Below, piece after piece: positions 46,626 to 55,794 of a stretch of 64,000 nucleotides of DNA; position 1 is the first letter of the stretch, and the number at the start of each line of letters is the position of its first letter. Location of the stretch: the NCBI RefSeq assembly GCF_029851875.1, contig NZ_JARKVC010000020.1:79675-143674 (forward strand). The letters run 5' to 3'. The DNA is from Actinomyces sp. (GTDB lineage Bacteria; Actinomycetota; Actinomycetes; Actinomycetales; Actinomycetaceae). A model generated the notes under the pieces. That model did no database searches and had not been told where the DNA came from. It was given only the letters and a program-made list of their open reading frames with translations. The position numbers and the translations under genes are program-made.

Positions 46626-47565
46626 AGCCCAGCAGCAGGCTGGCGAGGTAGACCACAGGAGCCGTCACGAGGATGGAGTCCAGACGGTCCATGATGCCCC
46701 CGTGCCCCGGCAGCAGGGTGCCCATGTCCTTCAGGCCCAGGTCCCGCTTGAGCAGCGACTCCCCCAGGTCCCCGAGGGTGGAGACCACCACGACGACGGC
46801 GCCCAGGACTCCTCCGGCCCACACGGGTGCGTCCAGCAGCCACAGGCACAGGCAGCCCGCACCGACCGCAGCCAGGAGGGAGCCGGCAAAGCCCTCCCAG
46901 GACTTCTTCGGTGAGACGCTCGGTGCCATCGGGTGACGCCCGAAGGTGATTCCGGCCAGCCACCCGCCGGTGTCATTGGCCGCCGGCAGGGCGATGAGGG
47001 TGAGGACCTTGCCGACCCCGTGGTCCTGGGAGACCAGCAGCACGGCGAAGCCCGCGAGCAGCGGCAGGTAGGTCGCGGCAAAGACCGCGGCCGAGGCGGC
47101 CACCGAGCGCGAGCGACGCACCTCGTCATGCGCGGCGGTGCGGGGGACGCCGTCGTGGTCGCCTGCCTCCAGGTCCGTGCCGGTCTCGGCCTCGGCCTGG
47201 TCCAGGAAGCACCACAGCACGCAGGCGCCCGCCGTGGCGATATAGGCCCCGAAGGCGGTCTCGGCACCGATCGTCCAGGCGCTGACCGCTACCCCCGCCG
47301 TGCCGATCCACAGCGGCGCCAGCGGCAGACGGATGTCCTTGCGGGCGAAGGCTCCGGCCAGCTCCCACAGGGCAGCGCACACGGCGACCATGACCAGGAG
47401 GACGAAGAGGACCTTGTCCACCAGCAGGGAGGCCAGCACGACCCCGATGAGCGCCGCTGCGACCCCGAGCGCGGCCGGCAGGTTGCGTCCGGCGCGCCCG
47501 GTGGAGGGCAGCGCAGGACGGTTGCGCGTGGGCGGCGGGGTCAGCAGCGTGCTCAGCAAGGTCAT
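46624..47565 (-). CDS. cdsA: Phosphatidate cytidylyltransferase
   Basis: This 313-residue membrane enzyme makes CDP-diacylglycerol from phosphatidate and CTP, the branch point of phospholipid synthesis. It starts at the ATG at 47565. The family signature at the C-terminus is ESLLKRDLGLKDMGTLLPGH with GGIMDRLDS next to it, and SPKKSWEGFAGS is also typical. It has about eight hydrophobic helices. It follows frr by 59 bases, a common arrangement. Confidence 0.95.
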   Translation of the reverse strand: MTLLSTLLTPPPTRNRPALPSTGRAGRNLPAALGVAAALIGVVLASLLVDKVLFVLLVMVAVCAALWELAGAFARKDIRLPLAPLWIGTAGVAVSAWTIGAETAFGAYIATAGACVLWCFLDQAEAETGTDLEAGDHDGVPRTAAHDEVRRSRSVAASAAVFAATYLPLLAGFAVLLVSQDHGVGKVLTLIALPAANDTGGWLAGITFGRHPMAPSVSPKKSWEGFAGSLLAAVGAGCLCLWLLDAPVWAGGVLGAVVVVVSTLGDLGESLLKRDLGLKDMGTLLPGHGGIMDRLDSILVTAPVVYLASLLLG

Positions 47566-47624
47566 ACGAGAGGCCTGGGAGTGGCAGGGATGCGGGGCGT
47601 CGGTGTCGGACGAGGAGGGAGGCC

Positions 47625-48182
47625 TCACACCTCCAGGAGCTCGGCCTCCTTGGCCGTCAGGGCGGCGTCGATGGACTCGACGAAGCGCTTGGTCAGCGCG
47701 TCGAGGTCCCCCTCAGCGCGCTTGACCTCGTCCTCACCGGCCTCGCCGTCCTTCTTGATCGCCTCCAGCTCCTTCTTGGACCTGCCACGGATGCCACGCA
47801 CCTGGATGCGAGACTCCTCCGCACGCGAGCGTGCGAGCTTGACGTAGTCCTTGCGACGCTCCTCGGTCAGGGCCGGCAGGGTGACACGGATGACCGTGCC
47901 GTCGTCGGTCGGGTTGACGCCCAGGTCCGACTCGCGGATCGCGGAGGTGATCTCCTTCATCGCGCCGCGGTCGAAGGGGCTGACGATGACGGTACGCGCC
48001 TCGGGGATGGTGATCGAGGCGAGCTGCTGCAGCGGGGTGGGGGCGCCGTAGTAGTCGACCACGATCGAGCTGAACATGGAGGGGTTGGCACGGCCGGTGC
48101 GGATGGCAGCGAGCTCACGCTTGGCGGCGTCCAGGGCCGCTTCCATCTTCTCTTCGGCCTCGAGCATGACGTCGTCGATCAT
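47625..48182 (-). CDS. frr: Ribosome recycling factor
   Basis: This 185-residue protein is exactly the family length and splits post-termination ribosomes together with EF-G. The signatures IRTGRANPSMFSSIVVDYYG, TIVSPFD-like (VIVSPFDRGAMKEI) and LTEERRKDYVKLARSRAEE are present. It starts at the ATG at 48182. It sits between pyrH and cdsA, the usual order. Confidence 0.96.
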   Translation of the reverse strand: MIDDVMLEAEEKMEAALDAAKRELAAIRTGRANPSMFSSIVVDYYGAPTPLQQLASITIPEARTVIVSPFDRGAMKEITSAIRESDLGVNPTDDGTVIRVTLPALTEERRKDYVKLARSRAEESRIQVRGIRGRSKKELEAIKKDGEAGEDEVKRAEGDLDALTKRFVESIDAALTAKEAELLEV

Positions 48183-48250
48183 GGGTCTTCCTTTGGTGTG
48201 GGTGGGGTACAGGTCGTCAGGAGGATGCGGAGGTGATGAGCCGGCGCCGC

Positions 48251-48997
48251 TCAGGCTGAGGTGGTGACCAGGGTGCCGATCCTCTCCCCCAGCAGCGCCC
48301 GGGTGATGTTGCCGGCCTCGCCCATGCCGAACACCCGCATCGCCAGGTTGTTGTCCCGGCACAGGGCGAAGGCGGAGGCGTCAACCACCTGCAGGCCCTC
48401 CGCCAGGGCACGCTCGTAGGTCAGGTGCTCCAGGAGCTGGGCGCTGGGGTCCTTGCGAGGATCGGCGGTGTAGACGCCGTCGACACCGTTCTTGCCCACG
48501 AGGAGCTCGTCGCAGTGGCTCTCCAGGGCGCGCTGGGCAGAGACCGTGTCCGTGGAGAAGTAGGGCAGTCCCGCTCCGGCGCCGAAGACGACGACGCGCC
48601 CCTTCTCCAGGTGGCGGATGGCCCGCAGGGGGATGTAGGGCTCGGCCACCTGCGTCATGGCGATGGCGGACTGGACGCGGGCGGGTACGCCCGCCTTCTC
48701 GATGAAGTCCTGCAGGGCCAGGGCGTTCATGACGGTGCCGAGCATGCCCATGTAGTCAGCCCTGGCGCGGTCCAGACCGCGCCGGGAGAGCTCAGCACCA
48801 CGGAAGAAGTTTCCTCCGCCGACGACGACGGCGACCTGCACGCCCTGGCGCACGGCCTCGGCGATCTGGCGGGCAGCGTCGGAGACGACGTCGGGGTCCA
48901 GGCCGACCGCCCCACCGCCGAAGACCTCGCCGGAGAGCTTGAGGAGGACCCGTCGGGGTCGCGGTGCTGCGGCATTCTCCTGCTGCTGAGCGGTCAT
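48251..48997 (-). CDS. pyrH: UMP kinase
   Basis: This 248-residue hexameric kinase converts UMP to UDP. It starts at the ATG at 48997 behind AGGAG. The motifs [45 protein letters not shown] and [16 protein letters not shown] are all typical. It lies upstream of frr. In many bacteria tsf directly precedes it; here a sialidase gene has been placed between them. Confidence 0.96.
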   Translation of the reverse strand: MTAQQQENAAAPRPRRVLLKLSGEVFGGGAVGLDPDVVSDAARQIAEAVRQGVQVAVVVGGGNFFRGAELSRRGLDRARADYMGMLGTVMNALALQDFIEKAGVPARVQSAIAMTQVAEPYIPLRAIRHLEKGRVVVFGAGAGLPYFSTDTVSAQRALESHCDELLVGKNGVDGVYTADPRKDPSAQLLEHLTYERALAEGLQVVDASAFALCRDNNLAMRVFGMGEAGNITRALLGERIGTLVTTSA

Positions 48998-49136
48998 CAA
49001 CACTCTCCTGTGCTCTCGTGCGCCCGGTGGCTGGGCTCTGGGTGCGCTCGCGCACCTGGGCAGAGCCTACCCGCTTCGTCCGTCCTCGTCCGCCGCCCTG
49101 CCTGGTCACGGTGCGTTGCCCTGCGTTGTGAGCAAG

Positions 49137-49171
49137 GCTGCCGGCCGTCACGCGGGGTGACGGCCGGCAGC
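49137..49171 (-). terminator. Terminator-like hairpin after the sialidase gene
   Basis: GCTGCCGGCCGTCAC (49137-49151) pairs perfectly with GTGACGGCCGGCAGC (49157-49171) with a 5-base loop, 35 bases beyond the sialidase stop on the minus strand. It isolates the sialidase transcript from pyrH. Confidence 0.8.
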
Positions 49172-49205
49172 GCACGCTCCTGCTCAGCCGGAGGAAGGCG
49201 CTGGG

Positions 49206-51839
49206 TCAGGAACGCCTTGCCCCACGTCGCACGAGCAGTCCGACGCCGCCCAGAGCGGATGCGGCCACCACCAGGGCGGTTGCTCCTGCACCGGTACGGG
49301 CCAGGCTCGCAGCACGGGTCGTCCGGGGCTTGTCCGTGGCTCGGCCCGTGGAGACGGCACTGGGCTGCTCAGGTGTACTGGGCTGCTCGGGGGTGCCGGG
49401 CTGCTCAGGGTCGCTGGGCTGCTCGGGAGTGCCGGGCTGCTCAGGGTCGCCGGGCTCTTCGGGCTCGGGCGAGGCCGGACGCGGAAGAAGTGTCAGGTCG
49501 AAGGAGGTCGAGGCCTCTCGCGACGCCAGTCCTGTACCGTCACTCTCCTCCGAGACAGTCACCGTCACGGGGTAGGTCCTCTGCTCCGTGATGCCAGCCT
49601 GGAGACGGCCGGAGATCTTCCCGCTCTGGGCGTCATAGGACAGGCCCTCAGGCAGCCCGCTGACGGAGACCGTCCGCTCCAGGGCCAGGTCACCACCGCC
49701 GGAGACCACCGGCAGCGGGGTGATCTCCTCGCCGTCGGTCGCGGTGACGTCGTCGATGTCGTCAACGCTCAGCGCAGGCGCCTCGCACAGGCCAGGAGCG
49801 ATGTCAGCCAGCGTGAAGCGAAGGTAGGAGACATCGCTGAAGATTCGGGGCTCATAGAGCAGCCCGATGGAGCCGTCAGGCTGGACCGCCATCGTCGTGT
49901 AGCCGGTGCCGCCGGGGATCAGCTCCTTGCGGTGGGCCCAGGTAGCGCCGTCGTCGCAGGACGCGAGGACCGTGCCGTTGGTGCGTGCGCTCTGGTTGAA
50001 GGCGCCCGAGTACAGCAGCACCTTCGAGCGGGCCGAGCCGGGCTTGGCATTGGGGTAGGCGCGGATGATCTGGGCGTTGTTGCCAGAGTCCAGCAGCTCG
50101 TCGTCGTAGCTCACCTCACCCCAGGTGGCACCACCGTCCTCAGAGATGGAGACCAAACGGTGCCCGCCACCGGGCGACTGGTTGGTGGTGCGGGAGTTGA
50201 GCAGCAGGCGGCCGTCAGACAGCTCAGCCACCTTGTTCTCGTCAAAGCGCCACGGGGCCTGGCCCTCGCCGCGATCCACCGTGGTGTACGCACCCGTCTG
50301 CCAGGTCTCGCCGTGATCGTCAGAGAACAAGGAGAAGGCCACGATCGTGCTGTCCGTCTTGACGCAGGCAACCTGCTGGACAAGTCGACCGGCGTGCGGG
50401 TCCTGCTTCTTCTGAATACCTGCACCCGAGGTAGCGAAGCAGGACCTCAGGTCAGTCTTGTCGTGCAGGGCCTGGGCCGTGATGACACGCTCGGTCCAGG
50501 TGTGACCGTTGTCCGTCGAGACGGACAGCCCCAGGTTCATGGCGTGACGGTTGGACTCGAGAATCCGACCGTCCTCTCCTCGGTTGTAGCTGGGGTTGTT
50601 GGCAAAGACGCCGGAGTCAAAGCTCTGGACGTGGAAGTTAAAGATCGTGCCCGTGTCCGCGTCCACCACGTAGGAGGGGTCGGAGTAGCCGATGCGCTTG
50701 CTCCGGGCGGTCTCACCGCGGGCGATGACAGTCTCCGGGCCCCAGGTCTTGCCGCCGTCGGTGGAACGGCGCTGGACGATCCAGTTGGCGTTGGGCGAGT
50801 CGCCACCGTTGGCACCGCCGTCGATCGGGCGGCGGTCGTAGGAGGCGAGCAGGTCACCGTTGGACGCCGTGGCGATAGCGGGGATGCGGATGTTGTACAT
50901 ACCCTCCTGCGAGGCGGACAGCAGGGTGGGTCCAGACACGCCCGCCTCGAGGTTCGGGTTGGCGTCCGGAGAGGTAAAGCCGCCGGCCTGCTCAAAGGAG
51001 GTCGGCCCGCCCACGGCCACAGGATCTCCGGCAGTCTCAGCGCCGCGGATGATCGCACCGCTGTAGAAAGGTTCTGCAGTCGCTCCCACGGTCAGACGCG
51101 GGGTGAAGCTGCCAGCCGCAATGTCCTCGGCCGTGACCGTGTGCGAGGCGAAGCGGCACTCGGTGCTCGCGCCGGGAGCGACGTTGTTTGAACGGCAGCT
51201 GGTGAAGCTGCCGAGGTTGGAGTCAGCCACGAACAGGGAGCGGGCCGTGGACGCCTCGTTGGTCAGGGTAAGGCGGTAGTTGAGGGTCTCCCCCAGCTGG
51301 TAGTAGCCAGCGGCGGGGGCTTCGTTGAGCAGCTCAGCCCTACCGGTGATGGTGGGGCTGGCAGGGTCGTCCTGAGTGGTCTCGACAGTGGTGGGCAGGG
51401 TGGCGGTGACCTCCGGCTGAGCCACGCTCGGGCCAGCGTAACCACTCTGCTCAAAGGTGGAGTAGGTGATGGAGGGGCGCAGGGCTCCGGAGTCCACGTC
51501 CTCCTGGGTCACGGTGTAGGTGGCGCGCCCTGAGCACACCTGGGGGCTGTTGGGAGGCATCCACTGCCAGCGGCAGCCGTCCACGTTGGACATGTTCGAC
51601 GCCGTGGGGCGGAATCCCTTGTGACGGCCCGAGGTGTTGGTGACCTGGATGTCGATGGGGACCTGGTCGCCAGCCTCCCAGGAGGAACCGTTGGGCGGGA
51701 ACCCTTGGGCCGTCAGGGTGACGGCAGCGTCCGAGGCCGGGGTCTCCTCTGCGAAGGCGGCGGTGGGGAGGAGCATCGGTGCAACGAGGGCGACGGCGCC
51801 AGCTGCAGCGAGTATGGGAGAGGTTCTTCTTCGAGCCAT
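49206..51839 (-). CDS. nanH: Cell-wall-anchored exo-alpha-sialidase
   Basis: This 877-residue surface enzyme releases sialic acid from host glycans. A signal peptide ends near residue 30, and residues 31-280 are immunoglobulin-like repeats. The catalytic propeller begins with the YNIRIP motif (Arg at 318) and has five Asp-boxes: STDGGKTW (359), STDNGHTW (441), SDDHGETW (506), SEDGGATW (566) and CDDGATW (628). A tyrosine in LLYEPRIF is the likely nucleophile. A putative Ig-like domain, a PEQPxx repeat (798-827) and the sortase signal LARTG at 846-850, with a hydrophobic helix and Arg-rich tail, end the protein. It resembles the sialidases of oral Actinomyces. The ATG at 51839 has no ribosome binding site but a strong promoter just upstream, so leaderless translation is likely. 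Confidence 0.93.
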   Translation of the reverse strand: MARRRTSPILAAAGAVALVAPMLLPTAAFAEETPASDAAVTLTAQGFPPNGSSWEAGDQVPIDIQVTNTSGRHKGFRPTASNMSNVDGCRWQWMPPNSPQVCSGRATYTVTQEDVDSGALRPSITYSTFEQSGYAGPSVAQPEVTATLPTTVETTQDDPASPTITGRAELLNEAPAAGYYQLGETLNYRLTLTNEASTARSLFVADSNLGSFTSCRSNNVAPGASTECRFASHTVTAEDIAAGSFTPRLTVGATAEPFYSGAIIRGAETAGDPVAVGGPTSFEQAGGFTSPDANPNLEAGVSGPTLLSASQEGMYNIRIPAIATASNGDLLASYDRRPIDGGANGGDSPNANWIVQRRSTDGGKTWGPETVIARGETARSKRIGYSDPSYVVDADTGTIFNFHVQSFDSGVFANNPSYNRGEDGRILESNRHAMNLGLSVSTDNGHTWTERVITAQALHDKTDLRSCFATSGAGIQKKQDPHAGRLVQQVACVKTDSTIVAFSLFSDDHGETWQTGAYTTVDRGEGQAPWRFDENKVAELSDGRLLLNSRTTNQSPGGGHRLVSISEDGGATWGEVSYDDELLDSGNNAQIIRAYPNAKPGSARSKVLLYSGAFNQSARTNGTVLASCDDGATWAHRKELIPGGTGYTTMAVQPDGSIGLLYEPRIFSDVSYLRFTLADIAPGLCEAPALSVDDIDDVTATDGEEITPLPVVSGGGDLALERTVSVSGLPEGLSYDAQSGKISGRLQAGITEQRTYPVTVTVSEESDGTGLASREASTSFDLTLLPRPASPEPEEPGDPEQPGTPEQPSDPEQPGTPEQPSTPEQPSAVSTGRATDKPRTTRAASLARTGAGATALVVAASALGGVGLLVRRGARRS
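49359..49448 (-). repeat. 18-bp tandem repeat encoding PEQPxx in the sialidase stalk
   Basis: Five units of the form PEQPGT, PEQPSD or PEQPST are encoded in a row before the sortase motif. Such repeats form a wall-spanning stalk and can vary in number between strains. Confidence 0.85.
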
Positions 51840-51844
51840 AGCTC

Positions 51845-51873
51845 ATTATGAGACATCTGATGTCAGACATCAA
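51845..51873 (-). promoter_or_regulatory. Sialidase promoter with an operator filling the spacer
   Basis: On the minus strand TTGATG (51873-51868) and CATAAT (51850-51845) are 17 bases apart. The start ATG lies six bases after the -10 element, predicting a leaderless transcript. The inverted repeat TGATGT-N3-ACATCA (51858-51872) covers the spacer and part of the -35. Its GT-N3-AC core fits the consensus of FadR-type GntR regulators, to which several NanR repressors belong. Confidence 0.7.
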
Positions 51874-51938
51874 AACGGTGGAGAAGGCGTCGTCTCGCTG
51901 CGACAGGCGCTTCCTGGCTCGCCGTCGTCCAGACAACG

Positions 51939-51976
51939 GCTCGCGGCCCTGTACCCCTGGGTGCAGGGCCGCGAGC
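51939..51976 (-). terminator. Terminator-like hairpin after tsf
   Basis: GCTCGCGGCCCTG (51939-51951) pairs perfectly with CAGGGCCGCGAGC (51964-51976) around a 12-base loop, 18 bases after the tsf stop. It closes the rpsB-tsf transcript before the sialidase promoter. Confidence 0.8.
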
Positions 51977-51994
51977 GAGTGGGCTGCGTGCGGG

Positions 51995-52834
51995 TCAGGC
52001 TCCGACGCGGAAGCGCACGAAGCCGGTCAGCTCGCCACCGGTCGCCTCAATGACCTTGCCGACCGTGGTCTTGGGGTCCTTGGCGTAGGCCTGGTCGAGC
52101 AGGCAGATCTCCTTGAAGAAACCACCCAGACGGCCCTCGACGATCTTGGCGATCGCCTTCTCGGGCTTGCCCTCGGCGCGCGTGGTCTCCTCGGCGATCT
52201 TGCGCTCCTTCTCCACGACGTCGGCGGGGACGTCCTCGCGGCGCAGGTACTGCGGGGAGTAGGCGGCAATGTGCATCGCGACGTCGTGGGCCACCTCAGC
52301 AGCCTTGCCGTCGGTGCCGACGAGCACGGCCACCTGAGCCGGCAGGTCGGGGTTGGTGCGGTGCAGGTAGAGGTCAACCTTCTCGGCAGACAGGCGCGCG
52401 ACACGACGCACGACGATCTTCTCGCCGATGACCGCCTGCATGCCGTCGGTCAGGGCCTGGACGGTCTCGCCGTCCACCGGGGCCTGGGCCAGGGCCTCGG
52501 CGTCCTCGGCGCCGGAGGCCACGGCAGCAGCCAGGACCTTGTCCGCGAATTCGATGAACTTCTGGTTCTTGGCCACAAAGTCCGTCTCAGCGTTGACCTC
52601 GACCAGGACACCGACCTGACCGGCCTCGCCGTCGACGACGGTGGCGGCGATCAGACCCGCAGAGGCGGAACGGCCCTCGCGCTTGGCGATGCCCTTGAGG
52701 CCCTTGACGCGGATGATCTCGACGGCCTTGTCCAGGTCGCCGTCGGCCTCGTCCAGGGCCTTCTTGACGTCCATCATGCCGGCGCCGGTCTTCTCACGCA
52801 GGTTCTTGATGTCAGCAGTGGTGTAGTTCGCCAT
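51995..52834 (-). CDS. tsf: Elongation factor Ts
   Basis: This 279-residue factor recycles GDP-bound EF-Tu. The start is the ATG at 52834 (MANYTTADIKNLREKTGAGM). The signatures LREKTGAGMMDVKKALDEA, EVNAETDFVAKNQKF and HIAAYSPQYLRREDVP are typical. It is downstream of rpsB by 46 bases, an almost universal pairing. Confidence 0.97.
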   Translation of the reverse strand: MANYTTADIKNLREKTGAGMMDVKKALDEADGDLDKAVEIIRVKGLKGIAKREGRSASAGLIAATVVDGEAGQVGVLVEVNAETDFVAKNQKFIEFADKVLAAAVASGAEDAEALAQAPVDGETVQALTDGMQAVIGEKIVVRRVARLSAEKVDLYLHRTNPDLPAQVAVLVGTDGKAAEVAHDVAMHIAAYSPQYLRREDVPADVVEKERKIAEETTRAEGKPEKAIAKIVEGRLGGFFKEICLLDQAYAKDPKTTVGKVIEATGGELTGFVRFRVGA

Positions 52835-52880
52835 GGATTCTCTCCTATGAAGCTGGGTAGGAACGGGCGGGGGGCCAGGC

Positions 52881-53729
52881 TCAGGCCTGCTCGGTGCCGG
52901 CCTCGGCAGCCGGGGCGGCCTCAGCGGGAGCGGACTGGCCGGCCTCAGCACCAGCCAGGAGCTGGGCCTCCCACTCGGGCAGCGGCTCGGCGTCAGGGGT
53001 GCCGGCCTCGGTCTCCTCGCCGGTGCGGGCGCGGCCGGCCGAGCGGGCCATCAGGCCCTCGGCGGCGGCGTCGGCGACGACGCGGGTCAGCAGCGTGACG
53101 GCGCGGATGGCGTCGTCGTTACCGGGGATACCGTAGGTGACCTCGTCGGGGTCGCAGTTGGTGTCCAGGATCGCGATGACCGGGATGTTGAGCTTGCGGG
53201 CCTCGGCGATGGCCAGGTGCTCCTTCTTCGTGTCCACGACCCACACGGCCGCAGGGAGCTTGGCCATGTCGCGGATACCACCGAGCGTCTTGGTCAGCTT
53301 GTCCTTCTCGCGACGCATCATGAGCAGCTCCTTCTTCGTGCGGCCGGAGCCAGCCACGTCGTCGAAGTCGATCTGCTCGAGCTCCTTCATGCGGTCCAGG
53401 CGGGCGCGCACGGTGGAGAAGTTGGTGAGCATGCCGCCCAGCCAGCGCTGGTTGACGTAGGGCATGCCCACGCGCTGGGCCTGCTCGGCCACGGCGGCCT
53501 GGGCCTGCTTCTTGGTGCCGACGAACAGGATGTTGCCGCCGCGGGCGACGGTCTCCTTGACAAAGTCGTAGGCGGTGTTGATGCCCTCGACGGTCTTGAC
53601 CAGGTCGATGACGTAGATGCCGTTGCGCTCGGTGAGGATGAAGCGCTTCATCTTGGGGTTCCAGCGGCGGGTCTGGTGGCCGAAGTGGACGCCGGACTCC
53701 AGGAGCTGACGCATGGTGACGATAGCCAT
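52881..53729 (-). CDS. rpsB: 30S ribosomal protein S2
   Basis: This 282-residue protein starts at the ATG at 53729 behind AAAGGA. The motifs [40 protein letters not shown] and [20 protein letters not shown], and the [20 protein letters not shown] segment, are typical. An Ala/Glu-rich C-terminal tail of about 45 residues is characteristic of actinobacteria. It is the first gene of the rpsB-tsf unit. Confidence 0.97.
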   Translation of the reverse strand: MAIVTMRQLLESGVHFGHQTRRWNPKMKRFILTERNGIYVIDLVKTVEGINTAYDFVKETVARGGNILFVGTKKQAQAAVAEQAQRVGMPYVNQRWLGGMLTNFSTVRARLDRMKELEQIDFDDVAGSGRTKKELLMMRREKDKLTKTLGGIRDMAKLPAAVWVVDTKKEHLAIAEARKLNIPVIAILDTNCDPDEVTYGIPGNDDAIRAVTLLTRVVADAAAEGLMARSAGRARTGEETEAGTPDAEPLPEWEAQLLAGAEAGQSAPAEAAPAAEAGTEQA

Positions 53730-54178
53730 GACGGTCCTTTCGTCGGGGACGGAGAGGTTGCTCCGTACCCGTGTCTTCAGGGGACGCGCGCAGGTACCCG
53801 CACGTCCCGGTGGGTGGTTCTTCCCCGTGACCGGGTCCGCAGGGACTCGGCTCCGCCCGCGAGGACGGATAGGGCCTGGTGCCCGTGACCCACAGGCCAC
53901 CCACCGCCAGGCGGTGGGACCACGGCCGTGGTATCCGAAAGGATGGGCACGCGAAGTCAGCCGCTGAGCGACTTCAGTGAGTCACACAGACAACTGCGGG
54001 CGAGACGATATCACACGCGGTGGCGACCTTTCGGCGTCGAGACAGGAGAATCCCGCCCCACGCCGTGTCGTGCGCGTCACCCCGCTCAGGCTCCACAGGA
54101 GCCCGCCGTGACACCCTCCTCCACAGGGCTCAGTCGGGCACCTCGCGCCCGGTGGGCCAGCGGGGCCAGCCTGGAGCC
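53730..54178. other. 449-bp gene-free region upstream of rpsB and the M23 gene
   Basis: No convincing gene is seen. It should contain the rpsB promoter and 5' leader, and the promoter of the divergent M23 gene. Two symmetric elements lie side by side: CCCACCGCC (53900-53908) with GGCGGTGGG (53910-53918), and the 14-bp palindrome ACCACGGCCGTGGT (53919-53932). An S2-responsive leader has been described in other bacteria; whether this is one cannot be told by eye. Confidence 0.5.
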
Positions 54179-54799
54179 ATGCCAGCAACGTCGCCACCCT
54201 CCACGCCTGCCCGCCGCCTACACCTGCCCGAGAGGCAGCCGCCCAGCATCCTCACGCTCGCCGTCGTGCTCGCGCTCGCCCTGCTCCCGGCCTGCTGCCA
54301 GCCGCTTCCTGCGGCTGCAGGAGCACTCAGCAGCGCGACGACGGTGCAGCCCGCCTCCTGCGCGGCGCTCACCCGGGCCTACCCAGGGCGCCTGCGCTAC
54401 CAGTGGCCCACCGGCTCGCCCGCCGACGTCCTGGAGGTCTTCGACCCACCCACCGTGCGCTGGGGGCCTGGGCACCGGGGCGTGGACCTGGCGGCCTCAG
54501 CCGGTCAGGAGGTCCGGGCGGCCGGAGCCGCCACAGTCGTCTTTGCTGGGAGCGTGGCCGGTCGCCCCGTGGTCTCCCTGGAGCACGCCGAGGGGATCCG
54601 CACCACCTACGAACCGGTCCAGCCGGCCGTCACCGCTGGCGCGCAGGTGGCGGCAGGCGACCTCATCGGCCACCTCCTGGCCGGGCACCGCGGCGACGGC
54701 GTCGACGCCCTGCACTGGGGCGCGCGGACCAGCCGCCACGTCTACGTCAACCCCCTGCGGCTGCTCACGCCGGCGGTCATCCGCCTCAAGCCGCTCTAG
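54179..54799 (+). CDS. M23-family (LytM-like) secreted peptidase-fold protein
   Basis: About 206 residues from the ATG at 54179. A hydrophobic leader ([17 protein letters not shown]) precedes the domain, suggesting a secreted or lipidated protein. The M23 fold is seen in [20 protein letters not shown] and [18 protein letters not shown]. The metal motif HxxxD is HRGVD and the HxH motif appears as LHWG, so the second zinc histidine is replaced and catalysis may be lost. LytM-type proteins cut or bind peptidoglycan. The last bases of this gene and of xerC share CTAG, so the two converge. The start is uncertain. Confidence 0.75.
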   Translation: MPATSPPSTPARRLHLPERQPPSILTLAVVLALALLPACCQPLPAAAGALSSATTVQPASCAALTRAYPGRLRYQWPTGSPADVLEVFDPPTVRWGPGHRGVDLAASAGQEVRAAGAATVVFAGSVAGRPVVSLEHAEGIRTTYEPVQPAVTAGAQVAAGDLIGHLLAGHRGDGVDALHWGARTSRHVYVNPLRLLTPAVIRLKPL

Positions 54800-55785
54800 G
54801 CCCGAGGAAAGGCCTGCTCGTAGACGGCGCGCAGCCGCTCGGCGCTGACGTGGGTGTAGCGCTGCGTCGTGGCCAGGGAGGAGTGTCCCAGCAGCTCCTG
54901 GACGCTGCGCAGGTCGGCGCCCCCGCCCAGCACGTGGGTGGCGGCTGAGTGCCTCAGCCCGTGGGGACCCAGGTCCGGGACACCTGCCACAGCCGCCAGG
55001 TGGTGGACGACCTGCCGCACCGTCCGCGGGTCGACCCGTCCTCCCCTGGCTCCCAGGAAGAGGGCCTGCCCGCTGTCCGGCCTCACGAGCCGGCCACGCA
55101 GCCGCCACCACCCCTCCAGGGCGCGGGCCGCCGGCGTCCCGTAGGGCACCACCCGTTCCTTGTTCCCCTTGCCCAGCACGCGAACCGTGCGCTCGCCCCG
55201 CTCCACGTCGGCCAGGTCGAGCGCGCACAGCTCTGAGACCCGCACGCCGGTGGCGTAGAGCATCTCAACCAGGGCCTGGTCACGCCGGGCCAGGGCAAGG
55301 CGCTCAGGGCCGGGACCGCCGGGAGCCGCCCCGGCGGCTCGCTGGGCCGCATGGGCCTCCTGGGCCTCCTGGGCCGCCGCCTCCAGCAGCGCCCTGGCCT
55401 GCTCCTTGGACAGGACCGTGGGCAGGCGGTTATCAGCGCGCGGGGTGCGCAGGCGCGCCGCGACGTCGCTGGCCAGCAGCCCGTTGCGCCAGGCCCAGGT
55501 CGAGAAGCTGCGCAGCGCTGAGCCCCGGCGCGCGAGGGTGGCTCGCGCGTGACCGGAGGCGGACAGCTCAGCCAGCCACGCCCGCAGGTCGGCCAGGTCC
55601 AGGCTCGACAGGGCCGGGCCCACCTCCTCCTCGTCACCGCGACCGACTCCGAGAAAGGTCAGCAGGTCGTCAAGGTCACCGGTGTAGGCACGCACCGTGT
55701 GCTCGGAGCGGCCTCGCTGGAGCCGCAGGTACCGTTCCCAGGCCTGACGAAGCCCTCCGCGCGTGGTAGGTCCCTGCTGGCTCAT
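54796..55785 (-). CDS. xerC: Tyrosine recombinase (XerC-like)
   Basis: This 329-residue recombinase resolves chromosome dimers at dif with XerD. The catalytic residues are visible: Arg in [14 protein letters not shown], Lys in [14 protein letters not shown], His-x-x-Arg in [15 protein letters not shown], His in [16 protein letters not shown] and the nucleophilic tyrosine there. The N-terminal SAM-like domain ([19 protein letters not shown]) is present. An Ala/Gly-rich insert of about 25 residues lies in the middle. It is downstream of dprA, conserved in actinobacteria; the stop overlaps that of the M23 gene. Confidence 0.92.
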   Translation of the reverse strand: MSQQGPTTRGGLRQAWERYLRLQRGRSEHTVRAYTGDLDDLLTFLGVGRGDEEEVGPALSSLDLADLRAWLAELSASGHARATLARRGSALRSFSTWAWRNGLLASDVAARLRTPRADNRLPTVLSKEQARALLEAAAQEAQEAHAAQRAAGAAPGGPGPERLALARRDQALVEMLYATGVRVSELCALDLADVERGERTVRVLGKGNKERVVPYGTPAARALEGWWRLRGRLVRPDSGQALFLGARGGRVDPRTVRQVVHHLAAVAGVPDLGPHGLRHSAATHVLGGGADLRSVQELLGHSSLATTQRYTHVSAERLRAVYEQAFPRA

Positions 55786-55794
55786 GCCCCAAGG

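Noticed and set aside
49359..49448. Direct repeats that might be taken for a CRISPR array
   Set aside because: They have no spacers, encode PEQPxx in frame with the sialidase and sit in its stalk; no cas gene is present.
51995..53729. Search for tRNA genes around tsf-rpsB and in other gaps
   Set aside because: I looked for T-loop patterns such as GGTTCGAATCC and cloverleaf-like repeats in the gaps and found none.
53900..53918. GC-rich symmetric element read as an rpsB-side terminator
   Set aside because: It has only one central base so would need to lose several pairs to fold, and it lies upstream rather than downstream of any gene on the minus strand; kept only as a possible leader element.
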